This document shows, one piece after another, positions 24,501 through 35,448 of a stretch of 64,000 nt of DNA; the stretch's first letter is position 1; each line of letters opens with the position of its first letter. Position numbers and translations under genes: made by a program. The DNA is from Pholis gunnellus (lineage: Eukaryota; Chordata; Actinopteri; Perciformes; Pholidae): the NCBI GenBank assembly GCA_910591455.2, contig OU342805.1, forward strand, positions 25,018,708 to 25,082,707. Direction: 5' to 3'. A model generated the notes under the pieces. That model was not told where the DNA came from, did no database searches, and saw only the letters and a list, made by a program, of their open reading frames with translations.

Positions 24501-27318
24501 CTATGATACGGCAGGAAGAAGCAGTCTGTGTCTGTGCTGTCTGTCATCTATCCGTTCTAATGGTATGCTCTTTGTTACGGCCATAGAAGCACAGGTAGTT
24601 AAGAGGCTCAGGTTATTTCTCTTAAATACTGTCTCTCCTATCTCTAGAGCAGTGTCGCTGTCACCCTGTCATCTCTGCTGGAGCACTCATACTTTAGAGC
24701 TTTTCTTTTCTGCCTAAAATATGATCCAGCTGTCGTTGAATATCTTTATTTGTCTGGTAAATTGCAGGGTTTTGTTTAAATGATACAGCAACCATCAGAC
24801 TCTGCTGTAGCACCATTGTTCTCTGGTGTTCACTGCATATGTTCACGTGTTTTACTAGCAGTCAAACAGTTAGTTGTTTCAGCGATTCACAAAAAATGAT
24901 TGCAGCTCCTCCAATGAATTTCTGTGTTTTATAAAATCATTATGAACTTAATGTCTTTCCTTTTTGGACTATTGAACAGACAAAACAAGACGTTTGAAGA
25001 TGCCACTCATCTTGAGTAACCTAAAAGTACTAAAAGTTGAAAAAAATGATGTAAATATCATATAATTCAAGTGAATGATGATTAAGATGAGAGGCACAAT
25101 GCACCAGAGTTACAGAGGACGTACGGTCACTTTTTAAATCATTATCAGTACCTCACAATATTCAGAGATGATGGAAACACGTGATGTGTGATGTAACTTG
25201 TTCTGCAGCTGACTGGGTTTATGATCATCCACCACTCAAAATGTAGTAGGTTGACCTAGAAACTACTATAACCAACATCAAGTCTTAACTTTCACACTTA
25301 GGTGTCCTGTAACGTTGACGGCTTTATCTCAAATAAGGTGCTGGAAGTATCAAAAAAAAGCTCAAACTGGTAGAACAGATATTTACACACAGAGAACACT
25401 TTATATTTAGCTTTCGGTCTGAAGGACCTTCATCAGAGCACACATGGTTATCATGTCGGTCTGAAATCTGTAACTTTCTGTCTGTGAACTGCCGTCTGAT
25501 CCGTTCGGTTGTCATCACAGTCAGATCTGCTTGTCTGAACACATGAGGCATGTTTCTCAGATTCCAAACAACAGCAAAAAACAGAACCAAAGAAATCACC
25601 CTGCAGCTCCCAACAACAGACGGCCACCAGCACCACCTTCCCTTCTAATTACATATTGATGACTTTATTGTTTTAGACTGTAGGGCTTTTACGTGGCTTT
25701 GAGGTCAGTCTTTAAAGCCTCCGTACTCATCTCTGTGTGGGACTTGTTCTCTGTCGAGCTCTTTTCCCACAGATGGTTTTCTCTTCTGTTCGTGAGCTGT
25801 AATAAAAGTTAGCTTCATTACGAAGCCTCAGAGCTGAGCTGTTCTCACACCCTGTTTGATTAAGATGTGCTGTTTCACGTCAGCTAAAGGTTTTTATTTG
25901 TTGTATTAAAATGATATAGATTATTAAGATCATATGGTGTCAGATGTTCTTCATGTTCAGGCTGGTTTTGTGGATTTGGAGCTTTTTTTTCCTAAATTAA
26001 AATGGGCTTTTATAGGATAATTTTTGGATTGATTTCCAGTTGACGAACAAAAGATTTGAAGATGTCACCTCGGACTGGGAAATTGTGAAGGACATCTAGC
26101 TTTGCAAAAGCATCCTAATATTAAATTGTAATTGATATGTCAGAGCATCTGTAGTAGTCTCACTGACCTGGGTTAAGGTTGTTTGTTTCTAGTCTCACTG
26201 AATTCCTAACGTTAGGTTACTGGTCTCACTGACCTGGGTTAAGGTTGAGTTACTGGTCTCACTGACCTGGGTTAAGGCAGAGCTACTGGTCTCACTGACC
26301 TGGGTTAACGTTGAGTTACTGGTCTCACTGACCTGGGTTAAGGCAGAGCTACTGGTCTCACTGACCTGGGATAACGTTGTAGCTGGAGTGCTGTTCTTGT
26401 AGGTTCTTGTAGGGCTTCATGATCAGTGTCTTTCCTTGGTTCTCTCCAGGCTCCACCGGCATGCTGGGACCAGGAACCAGTCTGATCTTTAGAGGTCTGG
26501 AGCGCCCCACTCTGGCTCGCCCAGGACCTGCAACACATGTTCATATTAATTTGTTCATTCGAAAAGACAACTTGCTGTCTACCAGCCAGATGTTGATCTC
26601 ACTGAATTCTTCCCTTGGGACTGACTTTAGTGTATCCGCGTTCTTATCAGTGGCATATGAAAATAATCCTTCAGCACAAACAGATTCCAGATAGTCCCAT
26701 AAAACCAGCAGGGGGCCATAGAGGCTCCCCTGTGGGATTCCACATGTTGTAGGTTGTTCTGCTGTTGGTTCTGGGGTCATTTAAAGTTTTTTCATCAGAA
26801 AACAAGACTGCAGTTCTAATTGTGACGGCCAGAAAAACATTAGAAGATGTTAGGACAGAACTCAAACATGGTGACCCCACGATACGCTCAGGATTTATGA
26901 GACTAACTGCACCCAGTAGCTGGTAAATTACATACATTGCTCCAACGTTATCTGCTGCTAAAACTGCAATGTCTCCTTTTTACTTACGTCTACCAATGTT
27001 TAATGAACAAGATGCAACAGACAGTAAATCAGACTTTTCAATCTTTTTTTAGGCTTGCATTTTCTCCTCTTTCCAGTCTTTGTCCTTGAGATTAAACTAA
27101 TAACAGTCTTCTCATCTGTAAAATCCTCTTGTTAGCCATTGTTCAGTCACATATCAGTGGTTTTCTTTAAGAGGCAGAGTCTCACCTGGTCCGTCCCTCT
27201 TCCTCTTCCCCCGGTGGATTTCCCCGTCCTGGTTGTGAGGTCTGTTCCTGGCCTGAGCGTTCGAGACGGTCACGACCACCAGCAGCCACAAACTGGCCGC
27301 CACCAGCCACCACCTCAT
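15585..27318 (-). CDS. ecm2: Extracellular matrix protein 2 (VWC + RGD + LRR)
   Basis: Eleven coding exons: 27318-27186, 26527-26366, 23602-23414, 22201-21392, 20671-20556, 20153-20018, 19705-19548, 18415-18276, 17923-17811, 17034-16821 and 15753-15585. They total 2340 nt (779 aa; human ECM2 is about 700), with every phase closing. Exon 1 begins at MRWWLVAASLWLLVVVTV, a signal peptide. An in-frame upstream ATG at 27387 is set aside because an acceptor (GCTCTGCAG) ends 2 nt before the chosen ATG. Exon 3 is a von Willebrand C domain (about residues 99-161). Exon 4 is a long charged segment with an RGD, ending in the SLRP-like cysteine pair. Exons 5-11 are LRRs (LYLENNLIEEI, LDLSHNDLYLV-type repeats), ending in an ear-repeat-like tail SICDPN...FSCVRSSSSVVLKP. 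The product should be a secreted cell-adhesive matrix protein. Position beside aspn supports the name. Confidence 0.95.
21392..22201 (-). CDS. ecm2: ecm2 exon 4: charged helix-like region with RGD
   Basis: An 810-nt exon. After a Pro/Asp-rich start come about 135 residues (about 190-327) dominated by Glu, Arg and Lys (HREEEERLRKK, EERRREEEERRRQDEEDRRR) with few helix breakers. This could be a single alpha-helix or a coiled coil. Then follow WLRGDVF (RGD at about 332-334), a Pro-rich stretch, an 11-12 residue Glu run, and CEISDVTLTCDNAKLTYF, which opens the LRR domain. RGD is also reported for mammalian ECM2. The 5' boundary (acceptor CACCCAAG at 22202) is chosen because it matches the phase left by exon 3; its polypyrimidine tract is modest. 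The (CTC)n sense of the plus strand generates Ser/Pro/Leu-rich shadow ORFs. Confidence 0.85.
23414..23602 (-). CDS. ecm2: ecm2 exon 3: von Willebrand factor C domain
   Basis: A 63-codon exon, phase 1 at both ends, so it is a cassette that could be skipped without a frameshift. It encodes CVFQGLTMFDQAVWSPKPC, then CVTCLCTGGRMVCDEITC and CHFPFTPAGECCPVC. The ten cysteines and the final CCPVC are the VWC (chordin-like) signature, a module used for BMP/TGF-beta or collagen binding in other proteins. Whether Ecm2 binds such ligands cannot be read from sequence. Confidence 0.95.
26160..26366. repeat. 33-bp tandem repeat spanning ecm2 exon 2 donor
   Basis: Units of 33 bp (CTGGTCTCACTGACCTGGGT + TAAGGTTGAGTTA or TAAGGCAGAGCTA) place CTGAC at 26163, 26229, 26262, 26295, 26328 and 26361. 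The last one is the real exon 2 donor (CCCAG|GTCAG on the minus strand, exon end 26366). The array therefore copies the exon/intron junction into the intron. Confidence 0.9.
26541..26750 (-). pseudogene. Degenerate LINE reverse-transcriptase fragment
   Basis: The minus-strand frame contains CGIPQGSLYGPLLV, then LFSYATDKNADTL, then INIWLVDSKLSFRMNK. These match, in order, the non-LTR RT blocks (G-I/V-PQGS-x-x-GPLLF; the catalytic YADD, here YATD; I-x-x-W-x-x-x-NKLS-x-N-x-xK). Only about 70 residues remain, the catalytic motif is altered, and flanking sequence has no more of the element. It lies in ecm2 intron 1 and ends about 14 bp upstream of the exon 2 acceptor. Confidence 0.75.
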
Positions 27319-27984
27319 CCCTGCAGAGCAGCACAGACTAGGTTCAGGTTGTCTTTCAGGAACCTTTACCTCCATTGAGGTCTTCACTGTCGATGGGTAT
27401 CGATAGGACGTTATCTCTAGATCATGATACTAAAGCAATGCTTTTTTCAAAGCCTTACATTGAGAAATACAAACATCTTTTTCTACAAAACCCTTTTTCT
27501 TAATTTCATAAGATAATTTAATAAGATAATTTAATTCAAATTAAAAAAAAGCTTACACTTTTAGCAGATTTAGCAGATTTTAAATGTAGTTTAAACACGA
27601 GCCTCCGAACACTTTTTAATCCGCAGCATACTACTAATGCTCTGAAGATATTTTGGTCTACACCCAAACACGAAATGGGTTCAATACCCATCCTCAGACT
27701 TCACGGGTTCCTCAGCAGGATCCCAGCAGGTTAATGAGATGTACCAAAGACATAAGAAAAATATAAAACTGTTCATTCTACCAACAGCCATTCAGAAACG
27801 CTGGGGTAGCCAATGACAATAAACAGTCCAGGGTTTGAGTCCAAACAGGGGTTTTAAATTCGAGAAACAATGTTTTTTCTCATTTGAAATTAATTTAAAT
27901 CCAGAATCATTATAGAAACCAGCAGCTAAAACAACTGGAACCAAACAGACGGATCATGTAGATAATTAAGACGGAGGTGTTTAC

Positions 27985-28012
27985 CTGCAGCAGCTTCCTG
28001 GACAAAAGGAGC
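27985..28012 (-). other. ecm2: Putative ecm2 noncoding exon 1
   Basis: A good donor (CTGCTGCAG|GTAAACA) lies at 27985/27984, and a TATA-like box sits about 20-30 nt upstream of the proposed cap region. An acceptor directly before the ATG (27321) would join to it. The 5' end is a guess from TATA spacing. Confidence 0.5.
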
Positions 28013-28033
28013 TGTCAGTGCTGTAGCTGGCCC

Positions 28034-28042
28034 TCATATAGC
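28034..28042 (-). promoter_or_regulatory. ecm2: Putative TATA box of ecm2
   Basis: The minus strand reads GCTATATGAGG. It stands between the long (TG)n tract and the putative first exon donor, at a plausible core-promoter distance. No reporter-level evidence can be read from sequence. Confidence 0.45.
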
Positions 28043-28070
28043 TGTCTGCTGGGGTCCTAATGGTCGGTTC

Positions 28071-28210
<140 letters not shown>

Positions 28211-29440
28211 GACTAGTCTATACACAGCAGTCCTGTCATTATTAAAGCAGAGGCGTGACGCTAACAGACACCTTCACACACCTGATAGTTGCAGCAGATT
28301 GAACTACTTCTCTATATATCGGCCTCAATAACAATAATAAAATGTAGCTCTGCCCCAGTGCATGTTGGGAGCTGTTGTGTTTACTCGTAGGAGCTTCTGA
28401 TTTGTTGGGACGGTGCCCAAAAGACGGATGTTTTTCTCAGGAGTTGGTGGAGACTCCAGAGCCAATAGAAGAGCCACTATTTATATTCAGGCTCTTTAGA
28501 CCCAAACACAACAAACAGATGATAACAGGAGGCAGCTGTTTGTCAACAGAACTGAGCTTATTGAGGGTCACTCTCAGACCACATTTCTACCTGATCTGCA
28601 CTCATCAAACTGTAATAACTGGGCCCAGATCAGTGCATGGTGCTGATATCAGCCTTTCATTATTACTGTAATCCAACTCCGGTTCCAGTTGTTACCAATT
28701 CTGTTTACATGTTTTGTTCTATTAAAAACCTGAATGAAGATACAAAATCTGAGGGGTGAAGGGGTGAGACACTATTAAGACGAACAAATGTTTGTCCCTC
28801 CATGACGTTGTGTGAGGTGATGGATACTTTATCAGTTATCTAAATAAACTAGTAAGAAGAACAGATGTGTTTCTTTGTCCGTCGCACTATATACCAGGTC
28901 ACTAGCTCCAGGCCTAGGTTTTGCCTGAAATCCTCCCCTTGTTCACTCATTCACTACTCCCTTAAGAAGACAGTTTAGTCGGCAGTAAATTGAGATTTCT
29001 AAAACTTCCGAATCATTGTGTTTGTGCATCATCACTGAAAGGTGATTGTTAGCCGCACAAAACAAATTTTCACGTCTATAAAATGTGAAAAGTTCTATTG
29101 TCTGAGTTTTTTAGAACGCTATATGTTGTATAAATTTACTCTCAAGAGTTCAAACACTCAAACAAATGGGATGATGAGGGTAAATAGTGATGCATGGTAA
29201 GTTGAGAGATTTATTTACGAGTATCTACAGAGTTTAAACCCTTCGTTAGATTAAACGAGTCATTTGTTTGCATCCAAAAACTACAGCATGAAGTTTTTCC
29301 AGAGCAGCATTTTACACTTCATGATAAGACTCCGCCCACTCTCTCTCTCTCAACCATTCACTTTAATCATTCACTTTTTCTTTTAGATGAAAACCAAACT
29401 TCAGTCTGCAGCTCCACAGACTCTGAGCCCCTCCCCCCTC

Positions 29441-29443
<3 letters not shown>

Positions 29444-29495
<52 letters not shown>
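29444..29495. repeat. (GA)n microsatellite
   Basis: About 26 uninterrupted GA units. It creates an RERERE-type artefact ORF on the plus strand. Confidence 0.98.
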
Positions 29496-29499
<4 letters not shown>

Positions 29500-30418
29500 A
29501 TGTAGACGGAGGAAAAGGAAACCGGAGGGAGGGGAGAGAAATGGAAAGTATTCAGCAGTTCAGTTTCTGGATGAGCAGGAACAGACGGAGAGACTTCCAG
29601 CAGCAACAGCAGAGGATAAAAATAAACTGGAGGCAGTTAGTGTGAAGCTTAATGAAACCCAGGCAGCAATAGAGCTGAAGTTTTCCTCTGTTTGCTTCCC
29701 TCAGTATTCCTCGTATTATCTGGGCTTTGGGAAATTGTTAGAATTACTTCTGCACACCACCGACTTCCTTTAGACGTGTGCATGTTTATAAATGACATTT
29801 TCTTCACACTAGAGAAACGACTCCACACAGATTTGTCGTTGGTGTCGTTCTCCCTCCACAACTCCACCAGGTTCACCTTCACTGAGAGCTGGTTCAAACC
29901 AAACCAGAGTCTACGGACGATTACTTTCATTATCGTCTTTTTTATTGTTTAGTCTATAAAAGGTCCTGCTCCCCTTAAGTTAATGTGCAGTTTCGCTTCT
30001 GTTTCTTCAGCATCTGTAACACGATGTCTTCTCACACAGAGTCTCTCATGAGTCCCCTAAAAACATCAAATCTTTATGAGCTTAATGTTAAACGATTGAG
30101 TATCTGAAGTCAAACCGCGATCAGGAGCATCAAACCACTCGGTAGCTCTTCTTAGCTGCAGCATTGTGATCTTTATTTCTCTTCCATCCACAATGTGTGC
30201 TCCTCTCCTCAAACACTGAGTGACACTCTGGTCGTGTTGTTTTGTCCAACACCTTTGCTTGTTCAGTACTCTTATATGTTAAAATACTGGTTGTCCTGCT
30301 CTAAACCAATGCACGGTGCTTACTCTTGTGTTGGTTGTAGTCATGATCGACAGAACTGCAGCCAATCCCTAAAGAACCTGGAACTTTCATTTATTATCAC
30401 CTCTGAACAAACGTAGTG

Positions 30419-30620
30419 TTCCAATATCCATACTACCGTACTACCGTACTACCGTACTATTTAGTATGTCCCAATACACAATACATCAAATGCAGTGTGC
30501 CAAAAATAGCAGGATGTCTTACTGCATCCGGTCACATATGCAGAATGCAAGCCAGCCTGCTTTTCTGGCTTTTCTGACCCACAATCTTTAGCGCAGAAGA
30601 TATATGAACAAGAGGGTCAC
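30419..30620. repeat. Possible dispersed repeat fragment
   Basis: The text contains CTACCGTACTACCGTACTA..., TTTAGTATGTCCCAATACAC and TGCAGTGTGCCAAAAATAGC. It resembles an interspersed repeat I recall from fish genomes, and the start carries a short CTACCGTA tandem. There is no second copy here to confirm it. Confidence 0.3.
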
Positions 30621-31762
30621 AGTTCAAGGTGCCATGTTATGATGATGTGTGTACGGCAGAATTAGCTTCATACTGCATGCAACAGTTCAGACAGCTGGAG
30701 TACTAAAAGTAAGAAAAAGTGTCCCAGCAGCTCGTCCCCAAATGAAGCAGAGAACAGTGGAAATGAAAGAAGAACTAGTACACCTGGTACACGTTACGAC
30801 GAAGACTCCTCACGTCTTCTAAATGAAGCATGAAGTGTGTGTTCTGTTGCCCAACGAGAGACACTTTGTTACAAAAAGCTTCGGGTTGCGTGTGCGTTTG
30901 TGTCTCACATTTGGCGGTCGGTCGCAGTCGGTTTCAGTTTCTCGCAACAACTTTGAGCTGAACTTGGTCCACAGTCGGTCAGGGTGTGGACCAGGTTCAG
31001 GTGCAGAAGTCTTCTCCACTCTGAACCTGATTCAGCAATCTCATATTTTAGGGATACAAACTGATCAAAAGAAAACGCAACAGACTCTGTAAAGTGTAGC
31101 TCTGGTAAATGTGCTCCTTGTGGGAGTTGTATTGTAATGTCGCATGACATATTTATTTAAATAAATCCAGAACTCAGTCTGTATTTGTTTTGATAATTAC
31201 TGAGAAATGTCTCTAAACCAGGAAACCAGGGCAACATACAGTGAAAACCAAGTTATTTTAGAGACAAAAAAGGTAAAACCTCTAATACAAATGTTCCACC
31301 ACATTTAGTTAGCGCTCCCCAAATGTCCTCTGAGCTCATTGAACTTGATCGCTGAGCTGAGGGAAAGTTGAGGAATGTTGCATGAAAATCAGGAAGAGCA
31401 CCGACATGTTCATATATGTTAAGAGTAAAACAATCTGGTTCCTTTAGATCCGATCTGGTTCAGGTCTGAAGGATGAGCCATTAGTAGTTCTGTTCAGAAG
31501 TCACAGATACAAACAATTTGTTTTTTTTTGTTTTTTTGTTTTGTACCTGTGATGAAGATCATCTACAGCAACTGAAACAACTGTTTACAAACCATCGCAA
31601 GAAAGACGGACAGACAGACAGACAGAGAGGGGAGGAGTTGAGGAGACAGACTAACGGACATTAACTCTACTTTACCAGCAGTATGAAGGCGGCTGCAAGA
31701 CTTGAGGCCAAATTCTTCCACCCTCTTTTCTCCTCCTCTGGTTCTGCAGGAGCTCCAGGAGA

Positions 31763-31822
31763 GGTGTGTGTGTGTGTCGCTGTGTGATGATACTGTGTGT
31801 GTGTGTGTGTGTGTGTGTGATG

Positions 31823-31858
<36 letters not shown>
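31763..31858. repeat. Interrupted (TG)n microsatellite
   Basis: Three TG runs separated by two copies of TGATGATACTG, so the interruption itself has been duplicated. Confidence 0.95.
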
Positions 31859-31860
<2 letters not shown>

Positions 31861-33974
31861 GTGTCTCAGATCGTAGAGAAGTTGTGTGGAGCAGAGCAGG
31901 CTAATAGAGCTTTGAGGGGAAAGTCAGGATTTGTTCTTCAGCTGGGACAAAGAGAGAGAGAGAGAGAGACAGAGAGAGAGCGACAGAGAGAGAGGGAGTA
32001 ATAAACAGACAGAGAGAGAGAGTGAGACAGGTCTGACATCTGTCTTTCTGTCTGAGGGAGGACACTGCCAACACGCTGCAGAGTATCAGAGGATGACAGT
32101 AAAGCGGACCAACAGGAGTTTAACATTCACATGTTGCACAGTGAAAACGAGGTTTGTGAAATATGAAACATGGAGGCTGGTTCACTGCTGCTGTGGATAT
32201 AACAGTAAAAGTCTGTGAACGAGGTGAAGAAGAGGTGAAGGAGGTCAGAGGTCACACCAGACCAAACATCCCACTTCAACGTCGACTAGAAAGACTTCAT
32301 GTGAGAAACTTTTCACAGATGAAGGAAAAGTCCTAAAGGCACCAAAACCCTCCTGAACGAAACAACAGTAAAAATCTGATTATAAAATAAGTGAATGTGA
32401 TGATAAGAGGAGGAAAATATATTGACCATAACAAATGAACTAGTACAAATATTTCAGTAATTATTATAGCGACGGAGATTCAGTATTTTCCGTGGATGAA
32501 TGACAGTAAGTTTGAAGCTGAACTTGCTGATAGTTCACGTTTAACTTGAGCTTGTTTCATTCCAGAGGTTTTAAATCTCAGATGTGATTCCTGAAAGATC
32601 AAAAAGTCCTGAAACTATTAGTGCACTTCATCAAGTTTTTGAAAATAAACATAAACAGACATGGGTCATTGAAAGTGCTTATTGTGTGCAAGAAAAGTAT
32701 TTATAAAAGTTTTTAGGTTAATTAATTCATAATTGGACCTATAACATGTCATCAAAACTCCCCAGAGCCCAAAGTGAAGTCTTTAAATGTCCAAAACCCC
32801 AAATCTTGAGTTTACAAAGAGTTATGACAAAGAAAGGAAGCAGATCCTCACGTGGAGAAGATGTAAATAGTTCATGAGTTGCTTTATTGATTTCTTCTTT
32901 TACCAGAGTTGAGAGGATGAACAGATTGTAAAGCTCTCAGAAACATTTGTGATATTGGGCAACACACACAACATTCGATTAGAAAATGACTGGAACAAGT
33001 TCAAACTGAACCTAAATCAACCTGAACTCCAGATTAAATACAGACGAGCAGAACAAACTGAATAAAAACAGCAATAAAGACCTGGTTCTGGTCTGATCTG
33101 GACCGGTTCAGGGACTAGAAACTTCTGATCACACACACACACACACACACGTGCACAGCTGCAAATGCCTCTTGGTTGAGTCACCTGGACACACCCCTCA
33201 CCTGTTGGACACACCCCTAACCACTGAAGTATACTGGAAAACAGACGTGTGTGTGTGTGTGTGTGTGTGTCTTTCAAAATGTTGTAAAAGTTCATAAATG
33301 TTCTCTGATGAAAAACAAAGAACCAGAAGTTTCCGTTTAACAACATTTGAGCCTTTATGTGTGAGGTCGTGTTCTCAAAGTATTCGTCCTGTTTCCTGTC
33401 CACTCCTTGGTGCACTTTACTGTTGTGACTCTGGTACTAACGTGTGTTGTGTGTTTATGAATGGGTTCCACTGTTCAGGGGGACTAGACGTATGTTGTAG
33501 CGCCCCCCGCAGGACAACAGCAGTCATGGGCAGCGTTACTACAGTTTATTATAACCAGCACTCACCTGGTGATGTGGGCGGAGCTTAAAGGGACATTACA
33601 CACCATCTGGTCAGAAAAGTGTTTAGTAAATTAACTAATGATATTGTACACAAACTCATCATGAAACAGAAAATAACTACACTGAAACGAGAAAGATATT
33701 CTTTAACAACAAAGTAACTCACATGTTTGATGAAATAACCAGTAGTGACTCTACGTCCTGAATAATATTTTGTGTATATTTTTCTAGATGTATCCTTTAT
33801 TTCTCCAAACTCTGTCATTATTGTCTTTGCTGAAAACACTCAGGACCTGTATCTATCGAACCGCTAAAAGAGAACGTTCATATTTAAAGGATATTTTCAT
33901 AGTTTTTAAGTCTGTCTTGAAACAACACTGTCATGTCCCTATGTACATTGAACGGGTTAATGGTTGCTGTAATT

Positions 33975-34062
33975 GTCTGTCTCTCTCTCTCTCTGTCTGT
34001 CTGTCTGTGTCTCTCTCTCTCTCCGTCTGTCTGTCTGTGTCTCTCTCTGTCTGTCTCTACAG
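33975..34062 (+). repeat. (CT/CTGT)n tract forming cenpp acceptor pyrimidine tract
   Basis: About 85 bp of CTGTCTCTCTCT-type repeat ends in CTGTCTCTACAG, the acceptor of the first recognised cenpp exon. The low-complexity tract therefore also serves as an unusually long polypyrimidine tract. Confidence 0.85.
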
Positions 34063-35329
34063 GAGAAGCATCCGTCTGTCGTCTCTCTTCCTGGAGGCTG
34101 CAGGTCAGAGGTCATGATCCTGAACCACCCTGAGCTTTCTGGGTAAATACTCTCCTCCTGGTGGAGCACAGTAACACACACACAACACTGAGCTGTCTCC
34201 TCCGCTGACATGTGTGTTTGTTTACAGCTGCGTCCTGTTCGTTCATTGGTCGGTGGACGTCTCCAGAGAGGGCGGAGTCTCTCCGAAGATGGAGCTGCTG
34301 ACAAAGATCCCTGAGAGAGGTGAGACAGGAAGCAGGGCAGAAACACTGAACAGCACCGACTGTTTACTGGGATGTAGGTTTGGTTCTTCAACTCAAAGAA
34401 TACATTAATCTGGCAAAAAAAAAAAAACATAATGAAATTTTAGTAGTCTTTGTATGGAAATATGAAATACTAGTGCTGTCTGCAACAAGCTCCACCAATA
34501 AAGGATGTTTAAAGTAAGGGGTATCAGCTTATTATGATATTAATCAGGACAAAGAAACCAGCAGGTAAAATGTCAACATCAAACGGCTTCGACTAATTTA
34601 AACTAGACTGAGTTTCTGCTCAAAATATGCTTTAATTTACGGGTGTGTCATTTTCTAATGAGTACTGAATAAAAGTCTCTCTAGGTTACGTTCGTGAAGT
34701 TGAACTGCAACTACGATTATTTCCATCATGGATTAAACCGACGATAATTATATAAATGTATCTTTTTTATTGACAGGCCACTCAGTTTGTTTTATTTTAT
34801 CGATAGTCCAAAACCTAAAGATTTTGAGTTTACTGTTTAATATCGCAAAGAAAAGCAACAAATCCTCACATTTGAGAATCTGGAACCAGCTCATTTATTT
34901 GCAAATTTTTTGCTTGAAATTCACTAAAATAGTCACAAATTAATTTTGTTAAGCGTACAAACCATTACTAGACCACTGTCTCTATTGTCCTTCTACTTTG
35001 TACCAAATGACTGGGCTTTCAGGTAACTCTTTGGAAATGGTTACTAACGTATTTGAACATTACAAAACAAATTTTTTTGTGTAAAAACGAGTTTTTCTGA
35101 CATGGTCATGGGTCAAACTGACTAACTCTGTTCTGCAGAATAATGATCGAAGTGAGCCATAGGTGAGATGATGTGTGTTCTTTGTCTTCCTCTCTGTGTC
35201 TCTGCAGCGCTGCAGTTGTTTCCCTCTCAGCCTGTAGGCGGCGCCGCTGAGGCCTTTCAGAGCCTGCTGAGGATTCTGGGACCTGAAGCGGCGCTGGAGT
35301 CCGTCATCATGGCGGTCAGCCTTTCATAG
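34063..35329 (+). CDS. cenpp: Centromere protein P, C-terminal three exons
   Basis: Exons 34063-34142, 34228-34319 and 35208-35329 join in phase. They give EKHPSVVSLPGGC...LSGC, VLFVHWSVDVSREGGVSPKM, ELLTKIPERALQLFPSQ and FQSLLRILGPEAALESVIMA, ending VSLS-stop. This matches the C-terminal RWD region of CENP-P. Diagnostic features are the YPxxVxLPxG start, the C-x-L/F-x-x-x-W-x-V/I strand, the LLTKIPxxAL motif, and FQxLLxxLGxEAALExxI near the end. CENP-P is part of the CENP-O/P/Q/U/R subcomplex of the constitutive centromere-associated network at kinetochores. The first exon is phase 0 and needs earlier exons for the coiled coil and first RWD domain. None is visible, so they may lie left of base 1, with aspn and ecm2 nested in a cenpp intron as in mammals. 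An AATAAA lies 72 nt after the stop. Confidence 0.88.
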
Positions 35330-35400
35330 GACACATAACTCACTTCTTCTTCTCTGAGAACTGGTTAAAATGTAAAACAAGACATAAACCTCTGATACAG

Positions 35401-35406
35401 AATAAA
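35401..35406 (+). terminator. cenpp: Polyadenylation signal of cenpp
   Basis: AATAAA on the plus strand, 72 nt past the cenpp stop. It is the first such hexamer downstream, giving a short 3' UTR. Confidence 0.75.
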
Positions 35407-35442
35407 GAAAACACACAGCGACGGTTTAGTCTCTTAGAAATC

Positions 35443-35448
35443 TTTATT
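35443..35448 (-). terminator. ippk: Minus-strand polyadenylation signal, candidate ippk 3' end
   Basis: AATAAA on the minus strand (TTTATT on plus), 36 bp from the cenpp signal. If used, the ippk 3' UTR would be about 4 kb. Other minus-strand AATAAA hexamers (for example near 38513 and 38796) would give shorter 3' UTRs, so assignment is uncertain. Confidence 0.4.

Noticed and set aside
26338..26544. 68-codon minus-strand ORF starting MNMCCRSW
   Set aside because: It is a wrong-frame reading of ecm2 exon 2. The phase set by exons 1 and 3 selects the frame GRARVGRSRPLKI.
27319..27387. In-frame upstream ATG extending Ecm2 by 23 residues
   Set aside because: The extension is not signal-peptide-like, and an acceptor ends 2 nt before the ATG at 27318, so this stretch is most likely intron.
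29387..29773. 128-codon plus-strand ORF as a possible cenpp coiled-coil exon
   Set aside because: Its first third is a (GA)n tract, the rest shows no CENP-P motif, and it lacks flanking splice sites in the phase needed by the exon at 34063.
33017..33415. 132-codon minus-strand ORF
   Set aside because: It contains translated AC/TG runs and no family motif, and it has no splice-phase partners.
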